This document shows positions 41,512 through 50,025 of a stretch of 64,000 bases of DNA, piece by piece. The DNA comes from Galbitalea sp036266835 (GTDB taxonomy: Bacteria > Actinomycetota > Actinomycetes > Actinomycetales > Microbacteriaceae). The notes under the pieces were generated by a model. The model did no database searches. It had not been told where the DNA came from and saw nothing but the letters and a program-made list of their open reading frames with translations. The position numbers and the translations under genes are program-made. The stretch is taken from assembly GCA_036266835.1 (NCBI GenBank), contig DATAXD010000036.1, positions 5,020-69,019 of the forward strand. Direction: 5' to 3'. How positions within the stretch are numbered: the first letter of the stretch is position 1; every line of letters starts with the position of its first letter.

Positions 41512-42297
41512 CTAGTGCTGGCACGCCGGACAGAAGAACGTCTGACGCTCGGTGAGCTCGGTGTCGCCGAGGGCGCCCAGGCGAATGGGCGTGCCGCATC
41601 GCCGACACGGCTCGTGCTCGCGGCCGTTCACCCAGGTGCGATGGCCGCGCCGGAGGTCGCCCGTCGTGCTGCGCTCGAGCCGGTCGCGGTTGGCGAGGAT
41701 GACGCGGTGCGCCAGCCGCACCAGCCCCGGCACATCCGGAACTTCGCCGACCGGTCTGGTTGGCAGGATCCCGCGAAGAAAACAGAGTTCGTTGCGGTAG
41801 ACGTTTCCGAGGCCCGCAATGAGGCGCTGGTCAAGCAGCGCGAGACCGACCGGCCGCGACGGGTCCGAGGTCAGGTTGTTGACTGCGGTGTCGAGGGGGG
41901 AATCCCAGTCGGCGGCGAGGATGTCGGGTCCGAGGTAGCCGACGAGTTCGGACTCGCGCTCGCGCGGAACAACGTCGAGTTCGCCGAGCTGAAACCCGAC
42001 CGTCAGGATCCCCGGTACGCCAAGGATTGCTCGCGCTTGCCAGGCCGGATGCCGCCACTTCGCGCCGGTGGCGTAGACCTCCCACGAGCCCTCCATCTTC
42101 AGGTGGCTGTGAATCGTCAACTCGCCGATGCGGTGCAGCAGGTGTTTGCCGACGCTGACTACCGACTCGACGCGCTCGCCGGTGAGGTCGACCGTCGCGA
42201 ACGCGGGAACGCGGATGTCGCAGCGATCGAGCACCCTTCCCGCAATCGCCTCGTTCAGCACGCGTGCGGTGCGATAGACGGTATCGCCCTCAGGCAT
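41512..42297 (-). CDS. Fpg/Nei-family DNA glycosylase (endonuclease VIII type)
   Basis: Base-excision repair enzyme, 261 residues. It starts MPEGDTVYRTARVL, where Pro2 is the Schiff-base nucleophile and Glu3 the acid, as in Nei. The helix-two-turn-helix is DQRLIAGLGNVYRNELCFL. The C-terminal zinc finger CRRCG-18ish-CPACQH has four Cys and ends the protein. Removes oxidised pyrimidines and nicks abasic sites. It lies 15 bases after the gamma-glutamyltransferase gene in an apparent lhr-ggt-nei operon. Confidence 0.92.
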   Translation of the reverse strand: MPEGDTVYRTARVLNEAIAGRVLDRCDIRVPAFATVDLTGERVESVVSVGKHLLHRIGELTIHSHLKMEGSWEVYATGAKWRHPAWQARAILGVPGILTVGFQLGELDVVPRERESELVGYLGPDILAADWDSPLDTAVNNLTSDPSRPVGLALLDQRLIAGLGNVYRNELCFLRGILPTRPVGEVPDVPGLVRLAHRVILANRDRLERSTTGDLRRGHRTWVNGREHEPCRRCGTPIRLGALGDTELTERQTFFCPACQH

Positions 42298-42312
42298 CGG
42301 CCAGCCCGGTCA

Positions 42313-44082
42313 TCAACGGCCGACCGCGTAGCCCTGCATCCCGCGCGGATTCGCGGCAGCTCGAAGTTCATCGCCGTCGATCGCGACGGCGGAAAGGCGA
42401 CCGAGGGTCCACGGACCGGAGACGGTGACGGCGTGTCCGCGAGCTCGAAGTTCTTCGATGACCGAATCGCCGATGCGATCCTCGATGACGAGGCCGGCGG
42501 GGATCCGCTCCCGCGGCCAGAACGACTCGTTCGCAGAAGTCGAGTGGAAGGTGGGCGCGTCGATCGCCTGCTGCAGGTCGTATCCGCCGACCAGGTGCCG
42601 TAACAGGAACGGGAGCTGCCACTGGTCCTGTTGGTCACCACCCGGGGTGCCGAGCGAGAGGTACGGGCGACCGCCGCGGAGCAACATTGTGGGGCTCAGT
42701 GTCGTGCGCGGGCGCTGGCCCGGGCGCAGCGAGGTCGGCAGACCATCCTCGAGCCAGGTCATCTGCAACCGCGACCCGAGGCAGAACCCGAGCTCGCCAA
42801 TGTGCGGGGACGACTGCAGCCATCCGCCCGACGGGGTCACCGAGATGAGGTTGCCGTGTTGATCGGCGATGTCGAGATGGCAAGTGTCGCCCTTTGTCGT
42901 GCCGTCCCGGGCAACGGTGGGTTCGCCTGCTCCAGCGGATCCGCCGGTCGCGTTTGCCGCGGCACCCGGCTCGGGGATGCGCGGCTCGCGGCCATCCGGC
43001 GATCCCGGGCGTAGCGCTGCGGATGCGGCATCCGAAACGAGTGCGCGGCGGGCCGCGACGTACTGTGGCGACAGCAGGGCCGCCGGGTCAATGCTGCCGT
43101 CGTCGCCGTACCAGGCGTCACGGTCGGCCAGTGAGAGCTTCAGCACCTCGAGAATCGTGTGAGCGCCGAGTGCGGTGGATGGGTCGAGTCGTTCCTCGTC
43201 GAACCCGTCGAGCACCGCCAGGGACTCCAGCAGACTCGGTCCCTGCGTCCACACGCCCGCCTTAAGCACGGTGGTTCCGCGGAACTCGAGCGAGACCGGC
43301 TCTTCCCAACTTGCCCGATAGTCGGCGACATCGTCTGCGGTGATCACGCCGGCGTGGTCCCGACCGGATGAATCACGGTACGGCGTACGTACGAAGGTGT
43401 CGATCGCGCGAGCCACAAAACCGGTTGCCCACTCCGAGCGCGCCGCATCGATGCGTTCCTGGCGCGTATCTCCGCGCGATGACTCGACGAGACGGGTCAG
43501 GGTCGCGGCCCATTCTGGACGCTTCGCCGTGGCGCCAGCACGCAGGTCGAGCCAGGCCGCAGCCGATGTGTGCCAGTGGTCGGTAAACAGCGGACGCACG
43601 GCCTCGATCGTGCGCGCGACCGCCGCGAGCACCGGATATCCGTTGGTCGCGTAGTCGATCGCATACTGCACGACATCGCCGAACTCCCAAGTGCCGTGGT
43701 CACGCAACAGGAGCAGCCAGGCGTCGACCGCGCCGGGAACCGTTGCCGCGAGCAGACCGGAGCCTGGAACGAGATCGAGGCCGAGGGCGCGATAGCTTGC
43801 GACTGAAGCACCCCGCGGCGCAGCGGCCAGGCCCGCGAGAACGCGCGGCGGCTGGCCTGCGGGCGCCACGATTCCGACGAGATCGCCGCCGGGTCCGTTG
43901 AGGTGTGGCTCGACGATGTGCAGCACGAAGGCAGCAGCAACCGCGGCGTCGAAGGCGTTGCCACCGCGCTCGAGCACGGCCATCCCGCTCGACGAGGCGA
44001 GCCAGTGGGTGGTTGCGACCATTCCGAAAGAGCCGCGCAGCGTGGGTCGGGTGGTGAACTCATCCGGTGGGGTGAAGGGCAT
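42313..44082 (-). CDS. Gamma-glutamyltransferase-family Ntn hydrolase
   Basis: 589 residues; proenzyme cleaved at a Thr. The N-terminal subunit has GMVATTHWLASSSGMAVLERGGNAFDAAVAAAF and ATVPGAVDAWLLLLRDHG. The likely nucleophile is the Thr of KGDTCHLDIADQHGNLISVTPSGGW, and LGTPGGDQQDQW follows. No signal peptide is visible, so the protein is cytoplasmic, unlike many GGTs; amidohydrolase or acylase activity is possible instead of transpeptidation. Placed 18 bases after lhr. Confidence 0.9.
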   Translation of the reverse strand: MPFTPPDEFTTRPTLRGSFGMVATTHWLASSSGMAVLERGGNAFDAAVAAAFVLHIVEPHLNGPGGDLVGIVAPAGQPPRVLAGLAAAPRGASVASYRALGLDLVPGSGLLAATVPGAVDAWLLLLRDHGTWEFGDVVQYAIDYATNGYPVLAAVARTIEAVRPLFTDHWHTSAAAWLDLRAGATAKRPEWAATLTRLVESSRGDTRQERIDAARSEWATGFVARAIDTFVRTPYRDSSGRDHAGVITADDVADYRASWEEPVSLEFRGTTVLKAGVWTQGPSLLESLAVLDGFDEERLDPSTALGAHTILEVLKLSLADRDAWYGDDGSIDPAALLSPQYVAARRALVSDAASAALRPGSPDGREPRIPEPGAAANATGGSAGAGEPTVARDGTTKGDTCHLDIADQHGNLISVTPSGGWLQSSPHIGELGFCLGSRLQMTWLEDGLPTSLRPGQRPRTTLSPTMLLRGGRPYLSLGTPGGDQQDQWQLPFLLRHLVGGYDLQQAIDAPTFHSTSANESFWPRERIPAGLVIEDRIGDSVIEELRARGHAVTVSGPWTLGRLSAVAIDGDELRAAANPRGMQGYAVGR

Positions 44083-44100
44083 GCTTCTAGCCTCGCACCC

Positions 44101-47100
44101 CTAGCCCCGCAAACGCAGGCCTTGCGGCGTCGGGGCGAACCCGGATGCTGTCAATGCATTGCCCAGGGCGGTTCCGATCGCGAACTCACCGTCGACGCGT
44201 TCGATGCGAAGGCGACCGAGTGAGCTTCGAACCGTGTTCGCGAGCGATGCCGCGGCGGCGTTCAGTACCGCGGGGTCCGAGGTGAAGGTGAGTACGGTCT
44301 TGCCGCCGCGTTCGAGATAGAGGGCCAGCGCACCGTCAACCAGCACGACCAGGGATCCGGCCTTGCGAGCGGGTCGATGCCCCTGGGTCGTCGGCCAGCC
44401 GAGCGCTGCCCCGTATGCATTCGCCGGATCCGTGGCGGCGAGGGTGATGGCGGCAAGCGGGGGGATCGCGTCGTCATCCGTGGTGAACTGCCTGAGCCGG
44501 TCGACTGTCGCACCAGTGCCGAATTGTGCCGCACCAAGCCCATCCACGAAATAGCCGCGCCTCGCCCGCCCCGTCTCTTCGAAAGTACTGAGCACCTTGT
44601 ACGCAAGCGCGAAGCCGCCGCGCAATCCTTCGGCGACGACAGCGCCACGCGTCACGATGCCGTGGCGACTCAGTAGCGCTTCGGCGGTGGACTTTGCGCG
44701 CACAGTCGGGTCGCTCTCGCCGAGCGGCAGAAGCGACCAGCGGCCCGCGACTGTCGGTGGACCCGCTTGCGCAGGCAACAGCGGATGCCCACGTCCGCGG
44801 TATGGCCGGGCCAGCCGCGGGCGCCTCGGAGCCGCCTTACCGCCCAGGAACGCGCGCAGCGGTGAGATCGTGTCGTTGGTCACCAGGGACGCCCAAACCA
44901 GATCCCAGAGCGCCGTCGCAAGCTCGCCATCATCCTGCGCGCCGACTGCAGTCGCGAGTTGCCGGAAGAAGTACGCGCCGCCCCCTGCGAGCGCTACGAG
45001 AATCTCGCTTTGCAACTCGGTCAGTTCGACATCATGTGGTTCGGCGAGCGTCACCGCTGCGGATTCTGCGAGATGCAAGCTGATCCAGCCGTCGCTTCCC
45101 GGCAGCGCGCCCGCGCCGGACCAGAGCACCTCGCCGGACACCGTGAGTTCATCCAGCCAGCCCTGCGAGTAGTCCTTTAGCCGCGAGGGCAGGATGAGTG
45201 TCTCAAGAGCGGATGCCGGCAGCGGCACCCCGGCGAGCTGGTCGACGACCTGGAGCAGGCCGTCCACCCCGCGCAGCAGACCGCCGATGTGCTGCCACTC
45301 CGGCAGGAATCGGGCGAGCGCCGCCTGGGGAACGGGCTCGACGTCGTGACGCAGTGCCGCGAGCGAGCGACTGCGCAGCCGCCGCAGGATCTCGGCATCC
45401 ACCCACTCGGTTCCGGTTGCGCCGGGGCGAAACTCGCCCTCGATGACCCGGCGCTCGCTGCCGAGCCGGCCGAGGGCATCGTGCACGACGGCGATACCGA
45501 GCCCGAAACGTGCGGCGACCTCGGCCGCGGCGAACGGTCCGTGGGTGCGCGCGTAGCGGCTGACCAGATCCCCGATCGGATCGGTGACGGGCTCCACGAA
45601 CGCCGTCGGCACGCCGATGGGAAGCGCGACGCCCAGCGCATCGCGGAGCCGGCTCGCATCCTCGATGATCGCCCAGCGATCGACGCCGGCGATCCGAGCC
45701 CTGAGAACTCGGTGGGCGCGTTCGAGTTCGATCAGCCAGTCGGCCGGACTGTCCGAGTCAGGAACAAGTCGCGCCTCGACCTCGTCCGCGGACAGGGGCC
45801 CGAGGACGCGAAGCAGGTCGACTACTCCCTCCATGCCGTGCGCTCGTCGATCCGGTGCGAGGCGCTGCAACTCCAGTTCGGTCTGAGCGAGTACTTTCTC
45901 GTCGAGCAGTTCGCGCAGTTCTGCTCGACCGAGAAGTTCCGCGAGCAGGGTTGCGTCGAGACTGAGGGCGGCGGCTCGTCGTTCCGCGAGGGGGGAATCG
46001 CCCTCGTACATGAACGCGGCGACATAGCCGAAGAGCAGCGATCGGGCGAACGGCGACGCCGACTCGGTTTCGGCCTCGACGATGCGCACGGTTCTGCTCG
46101 CGATGCGCGCGGTGAGTGCCATCAGCGACGGCAGGTCGTAGACGTCCTGAAGCACCTCGCGAACGGTCTCCAGCACGATCGGAAAACTCGGATACTTGCG
46201 TGCGACCTCGAGCAGCTGGGCAGATCGCTGCCGCTGTTGCCAGAGGGGTGATCGTCTGCCGGGGTTGTAGCGCGGCAGCAGCAGCGCCCGCGCGGCGCAC
46301 TCGCGGAACCGCGAGGCGAAGAGCGCGGAGCCGCCCACCTCATCCGTTACGAGCTGCTCGAGTTCACTGGCTTCGAACAGGAACAGCTCGGCGCCCGGCG
46401 GTTCGGCATCCGTGTCGGGCAGGCGCACGATGATGCCGTCGTCGGATGCGACCGCGGCTCCGTCGTAACCGAATCGTTCGCGGACCCTGGCTGTGACTGC
46501 GAGCGCCCATGGCGAATGCACGGGCATGCCGTATGGCGAGTGCAGGATCACTCGCCAGTCGCCCAGCTCATCGCGGAACCTCTCGACCACCAGCGTCTTG
46601 TCGGTGGGCACATGGCTTGTCGCAACCTTCTGTTCGGCGATGAAGGCGACCAGATTGGCAATGGCGCGATCATCCAGCCCGCCGGCGCGAGCCCGGTCGA
46701 GGACTGCATCCGACTTGCTGGTCGACACCTCACGGATGAACGCGCCGATCGCCTCGCCCAGTTCTGCCGGTCGGCCCAACCCGTCGCCCTTCCAGAACGG
46801 CACGCGACCGGGCTGGCCGAAGGCCGGCGAGACGACGACGCGATCGTGGGTGATGTCTTCGATCCGCCAGCTCGTCGCGCCGAGCGCGAAGATGTCGCCG
46901 ACGCGAGACTCGTAGACCATCTCCTCGTCGAGTTCACCGACGCGACCGCCACCTCTTCCCGGCCCTGAGCTCGTTCCGGTCCCCGAGCTTGTCGAAGGGG
47001 AGCCGACCATGAAGACTCCGAACAGGCCGCGGTCAGGGATTGTGCCGCCGCTGGTGACGGCGAGGCGCTGCGCGCCAGGTCGGCCGGTGAGCGTTCCGTT

Positions 47101-48642
47101 GATGCGATCCCAGATGATTCGAGGCCGCAGTTCGGCGAACTCGTCGCTCGGATACAACCCGCTGAGCAGATCGAGTGTGGCCTCAAACGCGCTTCGCGGC
47201 AGGGTCGCAAACGGTGCGCTGCGGCGAATGGTCTGCCACCAGTCCTCGAGATCCACCGGCTCGAGCGCGACCGCCGCAACGGTCTGCTGCGCGAGGATGT
47301 CGAGCGGATTCTGCGGGATCGCCAGTGCCTCGATCGCGCCCTCGACCATCCGTTCGCTGACGACGGCCATGTGGATGAGGTCGGCGCGATGCTTAGGGAA
47401 CAGCACCCCACGCGACACCTCGCCTACCTGGTGGCCCGCGCGGCCAACCCGCTGCAGGCCACTCGCGACCGAAGGCGGTGACTCGACCTGCACGACCAGG
47501 TCGACCTCACCCATGTCGATCCCCAGCTCCAGGGATGACGTCGCGACGACGCAACGAAGCCGGCCGCTCTTCAGGTCGTCTTCAATGATTGCCCGCTGAT
47601 CCTTGCTCACCGAGCCGTGGTGTGCACGGGCCAACAGTCCCGAGGATGAGCCGGTCACGCCCGACTGCCCGACGGCCTGCGCGGGAAAGCCCGAAGAGGC
47701 CGCGATCGCCGGGATGAGCATCCGTTCGTCGTACAGCTCGTTGAGGCGTCCGGTCAGGCGTTCGGCGAGCCGCCTCGAGTTGGCGAAGACAATCGTCGAC
47801 CGATGCTCAAGGATGAGGTCGACGATGCGCTCCTCGACGTGCGGCCAGATCGACCCCTGGTTTCCGTCACCAGACTGTGCAGCGTCAGTTCGCGGTGCTG
47901 TACCGAGTTCGCTCATGTCGTCGACCGGCACCACAATCGACAGGTCGAATCGCTTGGCCGACGGCGGCGCAACAATCGTGACCGGCGCCCGGCCGCCGAG
48001 GAATCTTGCAACCTCTTCGCGCGGCCGGACCGTGGCCGAGAGGCCGATGCGCTGCGCCGGGTTCTCCAGCAGCAAATCCAGCCGCTCGAGGGATACCGCC
48101 AGGTGCGCCCCGCGCTTGGTCGCCGCGACCGCGTGCACCTCATCAACGATGACGGTCGTGACTCCGAGCAGGGTCTCGCGCGCGGCCGAGGTAAGCATGA
48201 GGTACAGCGACTCGGGCGTCGTGATCAGGATGTCCGGTGGTACGCGCGCAAGGAGGCGTCGATCCTGTGTCGAGGTGTCGCCGGAGCGCACTCCGACGGT
48301 GATGTCGGGCGCGGGCAGGCCAAGCCGCTTCGCCGTCTGGGTTACGCCGACGAGCGGCGAACGAAGGTTGCGCTCCACGTCGACGCCCAGCGCTTTGAGC
48401 GGCGATACATAGAGGACTCGGGTTCTGTGTTGCGGGCTGGCCGCCGGAGAGTCGAGCAGCCTGTCGATCGACCAGAGAAAAGCGGCGAGCGTCTTACCTG
48501 ATCCGGTTGGGGCCACCACCAGGGCATGCGCACCGGAACTAATCGCATCCCACGCCCCGACCTGCGCGGGCGTCGGCTCAGCGAAGGCGCCGGCAAACCA
48601 TTCCCTGGTAGCCGGCGAGAACCGCGCGAGCACGTCGCCCAT
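44101..48642 (-). CDS. lhr: Large ATP-dependent DNA/RNA helicase Lhr
   Basis: 1,513 residues, full Lhr length for actinobacteria. Walker A APTGSGKT is residues 44-51; DEVH box in VIVDEVHAVAATKRGAHL; then VQVESPPSVASGLQRVGRAGHQVGEV (motif VI). Winged-helix, beta-barrel and the long C-terminal region (HLAESAAVTLAEPHDVELTELQ) follow. It translocates 3'-5' and unwinds RNA-DNA hybrids in DNA repair. Around residues 547-563 a Ser/Thr/Gly-rich loop is encoded by a short repeat element. Downstream genes are GGT and a Nei glycosylase. Confidence 0.95.
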   Translation of the reverse strand: MGDVLARFSPATREWFAGAFAEPTPAQVGAWDAISSGAHALVVAPTGSGKTLAAFLWSIDRLLDSPAASPQHRTRVLYVSPLKALGVDVERNLRSPLVGVTQTAKRLGLPAPDITVGVRSGDTSTQDRRLLARVPPDILITTPESLYLMLTSAARETLLGVTTVIVDEVHAVAATKRGAHLAVSLERLDLLLENPAQRIGLSATVRPREEVARFLGGRAPVTIVAPPSAKRFDLSIVVPVDDMSELGTAPRTDAAQSGDGNQGSIWPHVEERIVDLILEHRSTIVFANSRRLAERLTGRLNELYDERMLIPAIAASSGFPAQAVGQSGVTGSSSGLLARAHHGSVSKDQRAIIEDDLKSGRLRCVVATSSLELGIDMGEVDLVVQVESPPSVASGLQRVGRAGHQVGEVSRGVLFPKHRADLIHMAVVSERMVEGAIEALAIPQNPLDILAQQTVAAVALEPVDLEDWWQTIRRSAPFATLPRSAFEATLDLLSGLYPSDEFAELRPRIIWDRINGTLTGRPGAQRLAVTSGGTIPDRGLFGVFMVGSPSTSSGTGTSSGPGRGGGRVGELDEEMVYESRVGDIFALGATSWRIEDITHDRVVVSPAFGQPGRVPFWKGDGLGRPAELGEAIGAFIREVSTSKSDAVLDRARAGGLDDRAIANLVAFIAEQKVATSHVPTDKTLVVERFRDELGDWRVILHSPYGMPVHSPWALAVTARVRERFGYDGAAVASDDGIIVRLPDTDAEPPGAELFLFEASELEQLVTDEVGGSALFASRFRECAARALLLPRYNPGRRSPLWQQRQRSAQLLEVARKYPSFPIVLETVREVLQDVYDLPSLMALTARIASRTVRIVEAETESASPFARSLLFGYVAAFMYEGDSPLAERRAAALSLDATLLAELLGRAELRELLDEKVLAQTELELQRLAPDRRAHGMEGVVDLLRVLGPLSADEVEARLVPDSDSPADWLIELERAHRVLRARIAGVDRWAIIEDASRLRDALGVALPIGVPTAFVEPVTDPIGDLVSRYARTHGPFAAAEVAARFGLGIAVVHDALGRLGSERRVIEGEFRPGATGTEWVDAEILRRLRSRSLAALRHDVEPVPQAALARFLPEWQHIGGLLRGVDGLLQVVDQLAGVPLPASALETLILPSRLKDYSQGWLDELTVSGEVLWSGAGALPGSDGWISLHLAESAAVTLAEPHDVELTELQSEILVALAGGGAYFFRQLATAVGAQDDGELATALWDLVWASLVTNDTISPLRAFLGGKAAPRRPRLARPYRGRGHPLLPAQAGPPTVAGRWSLLPLGESDPTVRAKSTAEALLSRHGIVTRGAVVAEGLRGGFALAYKVLSTFEETGRARRGYFVDGLGAAQFGTGATVDRLRQFTTDDDAIPPLAAITLAATDPANAYGAALGWPTTQGHRPARKAGSLVVLVDGALALYLERGGKTVLTFTSDPAVLNAAAASLANTVRSSLGRLRIERVDGEFAIGTALGNALTASGFAPTPQGLRLRG
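46963..47000. repeat. Short palindromic repeat element inside lhr
   Basis: On the minus strand the block reads CCCCTTCGACAAGCTCGGGG (47000-46981) and then a second, degenerate copy ending in GAGCTCAGGG (to 46963). The core TTCGACAAGCTC is a widespread high-copy short repeat in high-GC genomes (from memory). Its length keeps the lhr frame open and encodes a TSSGTGTSSGP loop. Confidence 0.5.
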
Positions 48643-48686
48643 CCGACCATCCTGCCGCTTACCCCCGACTGACGCTCGGGAGCGGA

Positions 48687-49310
48687 TCAGGGATGCTCCT
48701 GCAGGAATGCCGAGATGTCACTGAGCTCGTCTGACGAGACGCCGTGAGCGAGATTCTCGTAGATGCGGATGGTGGGCGTCGAGTGGGTGGTCAACCAGTC
48801 CTCGGTCCGGGCGATCACCGCGTCGGGGATGATCGCATCCAGGGTGCCGCGTCCCCAGAACACCGGAGGACGCGTCGCCTCCAGTTCGCTGTCGCCCGGT
48901 TCGATGCCCGTCGCCACGAAGCCGGACAATGCGACGACCGAAGTGAACCGTGCCGGCTTGGTTCGCATTGCCTGGAGAGCGACGACGGCCCCTTGCGAAA
49001 ACCCGAGCAGAGCGACACTGGTGAACTCGAGGGTGTCCAGCCATTCGATGAGTGCCGCGGTTGCACCGTTAGCGTCGTCGGGACTCGGCTCGGCGACATC
49101 GCGCCGAGCGAGCGAGAACCACGCCCAGCCGCCGCTCTCCGAGATCGGCGCGCGCACTGAAGCGACCACCGGAGCCAGCGGCAGCCGCGGCGACAGCTGG
49201 AAGAGATCGCCCTCGTGCGATCCGTAGCCGTGGAGGAGCACGATGAGCGGACGACCCGCGCGGTCGCGCTCAGGCGCCGACCAGATCACGGCATCCGTAT
49301 CGAGTCTCAT
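48687..49310 (-). CDS. Phospholipase/carboxylesterase-type alpha/beta hydrolase
   Basis: 207 residues, single domain. LIVLLHGYGSHEGDLF forms the oxyanion region, the nucleophile is in ALLGFSQGAVVALQAM, the Asp in GRGTLDAIIPDAV, and the His in YENLAHGVSSDEL; the triad is complete. Resembles YpfH/serine esterase-type small hydrolases acting on short acyl esters. 44 bases upstream of lhr on the same strand. Confidence 0.9.
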   Translation of the reverse strand: MRLDTDAVIWSAPERDRAGRPLIVLLHGYGSHEGDLFQLSPRLPLAPVVASVRAPISESGGWAWFSLARRDVAEPSPDDANGATAALIEWLDTLEFTSVALLGFSQGAVVALQAMRTKPARFTSVVALSGFVATGIEPGDSELEATRPPVFWGRGTLDAIIPDAVIARTEDWLTTHSTPTIRIYENLAHGVSSDELSDISAFLQEHP

Positions 49311-49370
49311 GCCAGCTAAGGCTACGGCCCCGCGAGACCGCGATCGTGGGCCGGTAGGTGAGAATGGAGC

Positions 49371-49910
49371 ATGAGTTCCGTTGGTACGCCCGATCCGAAC
49401 CCCGGCTGGCTGTCGGACGACGAACTCGCGGATGCGCGGCGACGGTTACCCCTTCTCTATGTTGAGGCGGTACCGGTGCGCGTCGACGGCATCGGGCAGG
49501 TGACCGAAGTCGGCATATTGTTGCGCGCGAACGCGGACGGTGACATCACCCGCACGCTCGTTTCCGGCCGCGTGCTCTATGGCGAAAGCCTGCGCGAGGC
49601 GTTGTTTCGACACCTCGAGAAGGACCTCGGTCCGATGGCGTTTCCGCAGTTGCCTGCGAGTCCTGTGCCGTTCTCGGTTGCCGAGTACTTTCCGTTCCCC
49701 GGAGCGCAGTTCACGGATGACAGACAGCACGCCGTGTCGCTCGCCTACGTCGTGCCGGTGACCGGAACGTGTGAGCCTCGCCAGGATGCGCTGGAGCTCA
49801 CCTGGATGGATCCCATCGAGGCGGCATCGGATGCCGTCGCATCGGAGATGGAGGGCGGTCGCGGGGCGCTACTCCGCGCAGCTCTCGCATCCGTCGGCAG
49901 ACTGTTCTAG
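49371..49910 (+). CDS. DUF4916 Nudix-fold protein
   Basis: 179 residues. The N-terminal PNPGWLSDDELADARRRLPLLYVEAVPVR is diagnostic for the actinobacterial DUF4916 family. The Nudix box is present in a degenerate form: GRVLYGESLREALFRHLEKDLG, in which the REx2EE pattern is altered (R-E-A-L-F-R-H-L-E-K), so pyrophosphatase activity is uncertain. The C-terminus has HAVSLAYVVPVTG. Cytoplasmic; role unknown. Confidence 0.82.
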   Translation: MSSVGTPDPNPGWLSDDELADARRRLPLLYVEAVPVRVDGIGQVTEVGILLRANADGDITRTLVSGRVLYGESLREALFRHLEKDLGPMAFPQLPASPVPFSVAEYFPFPGAQFTDDRQHAVSLAYVVPVTGTCEPRQDALELTWMDPIEAASDAVASEMEGGRGALLRAALASVGRLF

Positions 49911-49929
49911 TCGCGCGGTCCCGCACTAT

Positions 49930-50011
49930 CGCAAAGTCGGAATCTGGTGCGACACGCCGTCACGGCGACTTTGGCGCGAACCGGCGTGCCACATGGAAAT
50001 CCGACTTTGCG
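49930..50011. repeat. Long imperfect inverted repeat between convergent genes
   Basis: Arms 49930-49959 and 49982-50011 match at 23 of 30 positions, with perfect 12-bp ends (CGCAAAGTCGGA) and a perfect 7-bp inner end (CACGCCG/CGGCGTG). The 22-base loop holds a third related word, GGCGACTTTGGCG. It could act as a two-way terminator or be a mobile REP-like element. Confidence 0.7.
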
Positions 50012-50025
50012 GTGGGATACGCGGG

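Noticed and set aside
41230..42603. 457-codon plus-strand frame across the Nei and GGT genes
   Set aside because: Antisense shadow spanning two well-supported genes and the 3' end of the anti-sigma gene.
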